Shown in pieces: positions 4,784 to 8,899 of a DNA stretch of 8,899 bases. This DNA comes from Treponema sp. (lineage in GTDB: Bacteria > Spirochaetota > Spirochaetia > Treponematales > Breznakiellaceae). The stretch's first letter is position 1, and each line of letters begins with the position of its first letter. The stretch is from positions 1 through 8,899 of the forward strand of contig JAISMQ010000026.1 in assembly GCA_031276685.1 (NCBI GenBank). Reading direction: 5' to 3'. The notes beneath the pieces are model-generated. The model did no database searches. It was not told the DNA's origin and was given only the letters and a program-made list of their open reading frames with translations. The position numbers and the translations under genes are program-made.

Positions 4784-4990
4784 AGGGCCAGCACATATAC
4801 ATGGGAATATTGCGGTGGATAGGAAAACAGGGGAAGCAAAACGCCTATGACGGCCACGCTTGCTTTGCGCCAATAGATTCCTCCTCATTTCCTGCGGTTC
4901 AGATGGCGCAAAGCTTCGGTCAAGTGTCCGCCACAGGCGTTTTGCTTCCCCTGCCCGCCGCAATTTCCCATACCCTATGCGCCGGCCCTG
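4784..4990. repeat. Palindromic repeat, copy B, split by a second inverted repeat
   Basis: The left arm 4790-4828 matches copy A 1738-1776 (34/39) and the right arm 4960-4990 matches 1779-1809 (30/31). In copy A the arms are 2 bases apart; here 131 bases separate them. Most of that is a second inverted repeat (4828-4953). The interval 4740-5096 holds no gene that I can support, only this copy, its insert and a half copy at 5065. Confidence 0.82.
4828..4953. mobile_element. Candidate 126-bp MITE-like palindromic insert inside repeat copy B
   Basis: The ends caggggaagcaaaacgcct (4828-4846) and aggcgttttgcttcccctg (4935-4953) are perfect 19-bp inverted repeats. A second perfect pair lies inside: gctttgcgcc (4862-4871) and ggcgcaaagc (4905-4914), with a 33-base core. 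Copy A shows the empty state at the corresponding place. No transposase is encoded, so if it moved it was mobilised in trans. No clear target duplication is visible, and expansion of the palindrome by another route is possible. Confidence 0.55.
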
Positions 4991-5064
4991 CCCTTGGATA
5001 AGGTTAACATACGCGGAAGGTAAACCATCGGCGTGAAAGGCATAAAACGGCCCCATTTTTATTA

Positions 5065-5079
5065 TATGCGCCGGCCCTG
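5065..5079. repeat. Half copy of the palindromic repeat (right terminus only)
   Basis: The 15 bases tatgcgccggccctg recur at 1795-1809, 4976-4990 and 5065-5079, in the same orientation. The third copy lacks the rest of the arm. The 74 bases between the second and third copies (4991-5064) hold no recognisable gene. Confidence 0.7.
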
Positions 5080-5096
5080 AAGGGGGGCGCCCAGCG

Positions 5097-5984
5097 TCAG
5101 GCGCCGCTGAGGAGGGCCGCCAGCTTGGCTTCTTCGCCGGGGGAGAGGATACCCGGCAGGATGAGGGGCTCGGCGGGATCCGGGGGGATAAGGAAGCCTT
5201 CGCGGAGGAAGGCCCGGAACAGGGTTTCCCAGGACGGGCCGGGGGGGGAGGCGCCAAGGAACGAGGCGTGGGCCAGATAGGGGCCGCGGCGGCGCCAGGG
5301 GCCGGCGGAAGTCCCGTACAGCGCGTGGTTGATCCGGGGGTAAACCGGACGCCCTCCGCCGGGCCCTGCCGCGATAAGATCGTACACAGCCCTGGTGGCG
5401 ACGGCCAGGAGGACCGGGGCAAGGGCCGGGGAGGGGGCAAAGCGGTCTTCCAGCGCGGGGTCCAGGGCCAGGACCCAGGGGCCGGGGGGCCAGGGGAGGA
5501 CGGGGACCAGGAGGGCCGCGCCTTCCTCCGGTTCCAGGAAGGGCCGCCACAGGACAGGAGGACCGGAGGGGCCGCCGGAGAGACCAGCGGAGGGGGGCGG
5601 GCCGGAAAGGGGGCTGAAAACGGGGTCGGGAAAGGGGCCCGCCGAGGGGAAGCCCGCCTTTTCCAGAGCCTGGGACAGGGAGAACCGATCCGCGTAAACC
5701 CGGAAGGCCCGCCGGGGGATAAGCCGGGACAGGGCTTTGGCGAAACGCCGTCCCTGGGGATGCGGCAGGGGGCTGAAAAGGCCCCGGCTGGCGTAGTTTT
5801 TAAGCTCCCGCGACAGCGTGGCGGGGTTGTGGCCCAGGATGGAGCGGCCGCCCGACTGCCACAGATCCACCAGCCGGCCGCCGTCACCTGTGTAGAGCCT
5901 GAAACCCCGCGCCCGGAGTACCGGGGGCAGCAGATTCAGCAGGGGCGCTTCCATAGCTTCGCCGTACAAAGGGCTGCTAGACAT
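5097..5984 (-). CDS. Conserved hypothetical protein resembling the N-terminal part of class III (PLP) aminotransferases
   Basis: A 295-residue protein from ATG 5984, which overlaps the helicase stop by 8 bases (ATGTCTAG), showing translational coupling. A TTG at 5993 and an ATG at 5954 are alternatives. The N-terminus has FRLYTGDGGRLVDLWQSGGR followed by SILGHNPATLSRELKNYASR, like the D-x-x-G-R-x-Y/L-x-D...G...LGH segment of class III aminotransferases. The rest is Pro/Gly/Ala-rich, shorter than the usual 400-plus residues, and I find no clear cofactor-binding aspartate or Schiff-base lysine block. It is probably a catalytically inactive or divergent relative; fold identity is inference. GC content is very high. 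It is the second gene of the helicase operon and ends just before the repeat cluster. Confidence 0.6.
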   Translation of the reverse strand: MSSSPLYGEAMEAPLLNLLPPVLRARGFRLYTGDGGRLVDLWQSGGRSILGHNPATLSRELKNYASRGLFSPLPHPQGRRFAKALSRLIPRRAFRVYADRFSLSQALEKAGFPSAGPFPDPVFSPLSGPPPSAGLSGGPSGPPVLWRPFLEPEEGAALLVPVLPWPPGPWVLALDPALEDRFAPSPALAPVLLAVATRAVYDLIAAGPGGGRPVYPRINHALYGTSAGPWRRRGPYLAHASFLGASPPGPSWETLFRAFLREGFLIPPDPAEPLILPGILSPGEEAKLAALLSGA

Positions 5985-8280
5985 CGTCGCCAATCCGTGT
6001 AAAGGCGGAACCCTGGTGGCGGCTCAAGAAGCGCAGCTCCTTGCCGCTTTCAAAAAGCACCTCTACCACAGGGCCCTCCCCGCTTTCCCGGACCCGTACC
6101 ACGCCGCCATAACCGTAATCATCGTGGTACAGCCGATCCCCCCGCCGCCAGTCCCGGCCGCCCCGGTCCGAATCCTGACGGGCGGCGCGGCCCCCTCCGG
6201 AACCGCCAAAGCCGCCGGAACCGCCGGAGCTACCGGTACCGGAAGCGGGGCGCAGGGCGCCGCCGATTACCCGCAGCACGGAGGAGTCCGCTTCCCGAAG
6301 GAACAGGCTGGGCTCGGCGATCTGGGTACGGCCGTACATCCGGCGCTGGGCGCAGGACACCAGGTAGAGTTCGTCCATAGCCCTGGTAGCGCCGACGTAG
6401 AAGAGCCGCCGCTCCTCCTCCAGATCCTCCCCCTTTTTGTCATCGCGGGGGAAGACCCCCTGTTCGATGCCGGTCATGATAACGTAGCGGAATTCCAGCC
6501 CCTTTGTGTTGTGGAACGTGATCAGCGTTACCGTGTCGTTGCCGGCCTTCTTGTCCGACTTGTCTTCCAGGGAACGGTCAAGTTCGATATTTTCCAGGAA
6601 CTGCGAAAGCCCCGCCGTAGTGGCGGGGTACTCGACGGCGGCGTTGGCCAGTTCCTGGAGGTTGTTGAGCCGGGGGACCGCCCCAATTTCCTCGTGGAGC
6701 CGATAGTAATCGGCAAGGCCCGAATCCGTGACAAGCTTTGCCACCAGCGCCGAAAGGCCCTCCGAACCCCGCAGTTCTTCCCGGGATTCGGAAGCGCGGT
6801 CCCGGGAACGGGGCGCGGGCCGGGCAGGGGATTCGCCGGGCCCCGCGATAAGCGCCCGGCCTTCATCGATCAGGCCGAGGAAGCTCTGCAGCCCGGCGCG
6901 GGCCTTGGGGGGGAGATCCGGCAGGAGGCGGCGGGCGGCGGCTTCCAGGCCATCGTCCGGGGGGCCCGCCGTACCGAAGGCGGCGGCCTCGACAATCCGA
7001 TCCACGGTGGCCTTCCCCAGACCCCGCGCAGGTTTGTTCACCACCCGGCGGAAGGCGATTTCGTCCCTGCCGTTCGCCAGGAAGGAAAGCAGGGCCAGGG
7101 CGTCTTTGATCTCCTCCCGCTCGTAAAATTTAAGGGTCCCCACTACCCGGTAGGGGATGCCGCGGCGCAGGAATTCGGTTTCAAAACCCAGGGACTGTGC
7201 GTTGGTCCGGTAGAGGATGGCCCAGTCGGACCAGCGGACAGGCTTGCCCGGGGCGGCCACCGACTTTTCGATAAGGTCCGCGCAGAAGGCCGCCTCCTCG
7301 TCCTGGCTGGGCAGGAAGGCGAGGACTGGTTTTTTGCCCTCCCCGCGCAGGGAGAACAGCTCCTTGCCCAGCCGGGATTCGTTGCGGGCCACCACCGACG
7401 AGGCAAGGCGCAGGATATTCGTGGTGGAACGGTAGTTTTGCTCCAGGCGGATGATGTCGGCGCCCCTGAAACGGTCGGGGAATTCCAGAATGTTCCGTAC
7501 CTCCGCCCCCCGGAAGCGGTAAATGGACTGATCATCGTCCCCCACCACGCAGACATAGCTGGCGGGCCCCGCCAGTTCCTTGAGCAGCTCAAACTGGGCG
7601 ATGTTCGCGTCCTGGTACTCGTCCACCAGGATCACGCGGAAGCGGTCCTGGATACGGGACGACACCACCGCGTGTTCCCGCAGTATTTCCACGGGTTTTT
7701 TGATCAGGTCCCCAAAATCAACGTTCCCGATGTACCGCAGTTTTTCCTCGTAACGGGCGTAAATTTTCCTAAAGCGCGGGTGGTACCCAATCCGGTCCAG
7801 CTCGGGGCTGTCGGGGGAAAAAAAATAATCCTTGGCGCGGGAAATTCCGGCGGCGATCAGGCGCAGATCCGCCCTGGAGATGTCTTCTTCGATGGTGGAG
7901 AGCAGGGACACCATGTCATCGTCATCGTAGATCACGAAGGAACTGTCTAGCCCCGCCAGGGCGCCGTTGCGGCGCAGGAACCAGGCCCCAAAGGAGTGGA
8001 ACGTGCGCAGCATCGCCTCCCCCGCCCGCTCATCGATAAGGCGGGCCCGGTCCGCCATTTCCCGGGCGGCCTTGTTGGTAAAGGTTACGGCCAGGATGGA
8101 ACGGGGATCCAGGCCCCGCTCGCGGATAAGGTAGGCGATTTTTGTCGTAATCACCCTGGTTTTACCCGAACCGGCCCCCGCCAGAATCAACAGGGGCTTT
8201 CCCCAGTGGAAAACCGCCTCCCGCTGTTCGCTGTTAAGGGCCGCCAGGTAAGGCGGGATCTCCGTGCTGTTACCGTCCAT
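5977..8280 (-). CDS. pcrA: ATP-dependent DNA helicase of the PcrA/UvrD family (superfamily 1)
   Basis: This 767-residue 3'-5' helicase is full length and acts in nucleotide-excision and mismatch repair, replication restart and removal of RecA or stalled RNA polymerase. Motifs run in order: Q-motif LNSEQREAV (15-23), Walker A AGAGSGKT (34-41), Ia TFTNKAAREM (66-75), Walker B VDEYQD (219-224), III GDDDQSIYRFRGA (247-259), IV LEQNYRST (279-286), V ITFHNTKGLEF and VI EEERRLFYVGATRA. Residues about 680-698 form a Gly/Ser linker (GTGSSGGSGGFGGSGGG). A C-terminal domain from about 713 (RGDRLYHDDYGYGGVVRV) resembles the PcrA Tudor-like domain that binds RNA polymerase. ATG 8280 has AGGAAG six bases upstream and a promoter candidate at 8322-8349. 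An insert around residues 480-500 is Arg/Pro/Ser-rich. UvrD is the alternative name; the Tudor-like tail is found in both. Confidence 0.95.
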   Translation of the reverse strand: MDGNSTEIPPYLAALNSEQREAVFHWGKPLLILAGAGSGKTRVITTKIAYLIRERGLDPRSILAVTFTNKAAREMADRARLIDERAGEAMLRTFHSFGAWFLRRNGALAGLDSSFVIYDDDDMVSLLSTIEEDISRADLRLIAAGISRAKDYFFSPDSPELDRIGYHPRFRKIYARYEEKLRYIGNVDFGDLIKKPVEILREHAVVSSRIQDRFRVILVDEYQDANIAQFELLKELAGPASYVCVVGDDDQSIYRFRGAEVRNILEFPDRFRGADIIRLEQNYRSTTNILRLASSVVARNESRLGKELFSLRGEGKKPVLAFLPSQDEEAAFCADLIEKSVAAPGKPVRWSDWAILYRTNAQSLGFETEFLRRGIPYRVVGTLKFYEREEIKDALALLSFLANGRDEIAFRRVVNKPARGLGKATVDRIVEAAAFGTAGPPDDGLEAAARRLLPDLPPKARAGLQSFLGLIDEGRALIAGPGESPARPAPRSRDRASESREELRGSEGLSALVAKLVTDSGLADYYRLHEEIGAVPRLNNLQELANAAVEYPATTAGLSQFLENIELDRSLEDKSDKKAGNDTVTLITFHNTKGLEFRYVIMTGIEQGVFPRDDKKGEDLEEERRLFYVGATRAMDELYLVSCAQRRMYGRTQIAEPSLFLREADSSVLRVIGGALRPASGTGSSGGSGGFGGSGGGRAARQDSDRGGRDWRRGDRLYHDDYGYGGVVRVRESGEGPVVEVLFESGKELRFLSRHQGSAFTRIGDDV

Positions 8281-8321
8281 TGGCGCTTCCTGAATTCCGG
8301 CTTGTACAGTGTTCCTATTTC

Positions 8322-8349
8322 ATTTTATGCAGAAATGGGCAAATATCAA
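8322..8349 (-). promoter_or_regulatory. Likely promoter of the helicase operon
   Basis: On the minus strand, TTGATA (8344-8349; five of six match TTGACA) and TAAAAT (8322-8327; five of six match TATAAT) are separated by 16 bases. It lies about 40 bases above the helicase start in an AT-rich gap. Separate transcription from the surface-protein gene upstream is plausible, although I see no terminator hairpin between 8399 and 8350. Confidence 0.6.
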
Positions 8350-8399
8350 TGTTTCTCCTTCATCCGATAATTTGCCCAACCAATTACGCCTACATTCAT

Positions 8400-8899
8400 C
8401 TACCTATCCGGCTCTTCCAGGGTTATCTCCTCAAAGACAATAGGCGGACTCTGATCATCAGACAATTTGAATCGATTCCCTTGAGCAACTTGAAATGTCC
8501 GATACTCTCCGCCATCACTAGATCTACCTAGTTCTGTCACTTTATACACCATAGATGGACGATCCAGATCTTGCAAAATTGAGCCTTCGTTTTGAAAATC
8601 AACATAATTATCACCTCTACCACTGGCTGTACTTTTCAGGTAAAAAGTTACATACCCATTGCGCACTACAACCCGGTCCAGATACACATTCACTTCCCGC
8701 GCTCCCTTCCATGCGCGCAGACGGGGAGAAAAGCTAAATGTACCATCTGTTTGAGTTCCATTAAATGCGTCAGTTGCCACATATACAAGCGTATCCGGAA
8801 GTACCAATGTGCCCGTAACTATTCCGTTAAATGCGCCTGACCCTATGTGCATTACATTATTACCTATTGCCAGGTCAGTTATTTTTACCGGATTGCCAG
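8400..8899 (-). CDS. BspA-like leucine-rich-repeat surface protein, C-terminal part (5' end outside window)
   Basis: The frame is open through the right edge, so the gene is partial. An internal ATG at 8852 lies inside a repeat and is not the start. The first 50 residues carry BspA-type repeat units: ITDLAIGNNVMHIGSGAFNG, then GTLVLPDTLVYVATDAFNG, with the I-G-x-x-A-F core. Such repeats form an LRR solenoid on secreted or surface proteins used in adhesion. A non-repeat C-terminal domain of about 110 residues follows (NVYLDRVVVRNGYVTFYLKS, then ILQDLDRPSMVYKVTELGR). I recall similar tails on repeat proteins of termite-gut treponemes. It ends IVFEEITLEEPDR at TAG 8400. The sequence is visibly more AT-rich than its neighbours. 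No signal peptide can be assessed. Confidence 0.8.
   Translation of the reverse strand, partial: GNPVKITDLAIGNNVMHIGSGAFNGIVTGTLVLPDTLVYVATDAFNGTQTDGTFSFSPRLRAWKGAREVNVYLDRVVVRNGYVTFYLKSTASGRGDNYVDFQNEGSILQDLDRPSMVYKVTELGRSSDGGEYRTFQVAQGNRFKLSDDQSPPIVFEEITLEEPDR

Noticed and set aside
4440..4802. Longer version of the membrane protein starting at 4802
   Set aside because: The first 21 codons lie in and beside the palindromic repeat and add a peptide typical of that repeat; the hydrophobic protein proper begins at 4739.
4718..5887. A 389-codon minus-strand frame covering the aminotransferase-like gene and the repeat cluster
   Set aside because: It is proline/serine/arginine-rich frame-shadow sequence, runs through repeat copy B, and lacks a ribosome site. 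The other minus-strand frame (5984-5097) has family-like motifs and is coupled to pcrA.
6016..7950. A 644-codon open frame on the plus strand
   Set aside because: It is antisense to the PcrA helicase, whose full motif set is unmistakable. Long antisense frames are expected in GC-rich genes, and its translation is Gly/Pro/Ala-rich with no domain.

Overview
The window looks like the chromosome of a high-GC spirochaete, most likely a Treponema of the termite-gut type (T. azotonutricium / T. primitia group). This is inferred from the protein character (a pseudo-receiver with an N-terminal helix-turn-helix, a BspA-like leucine-rich surface protein, an integrase of a treponemal flavour), from the palindromic repeats, and from gene order. 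From memory, rpsI, rplM, two small membrane proteins and a UvrD-type helicase lie in a similar order in T. pallidum; no database was consulted. Nearly all chromosomal genes are on the minus strand, so transcription runs right to left.

Positions 1-1400 look like a decayed prophage or integrative-element end. On the plus strand lies a frameshifted fragment resembling the PBECR toxin/nuclease domain of phage head proteins, followed by two overlapping small cysteine-containing ORFs. Facing them on the minus strand are an excisionase-like HTH protein and an integrase remnant that has lost its catalytic domain. An 18-bp copy of the 3' end of tRNA-Gly(CCC) sits at 1379-1396, next to the integrase remnant. 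The intact tRNA gene is at 1594-1664. This is the arrangement expected for an element inserted at the 3' end of a tRNA gene.

Positions 1594-5096 (minus strand) hold the tRNA with a near-consensus promoter, a palindromic repeat, an HTH/pseudo-receiver protein, recX, a terminator, rpsI and rplM with their own promoter, and two small membrane proteins. A second copy of the repeat, split by another long inverted repeat, and a half copy follow at 4784-5079.

Positions 5097-8280 hold a two-gene operon. The PcrA/UvrD helicase (glycine-rich linker plus Tudor-like tail) is transcribed first. A short protein resembling the N-terminal part of class III aminotransferases follows, with overlapping stop and start codons. 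A plausible sigma-70 promoter precedes the helicase.

Positions 8400-8899 hold the C-terminal part of a BspA-like repeat protein, running off the right edge, in visibly more AT-rich sequence. The core genes are ordinary translation and DNA-repair functions. The unusual content is the tRNA-linked element remnant, the nested palindromic repeats and the degenerate receiver protein.
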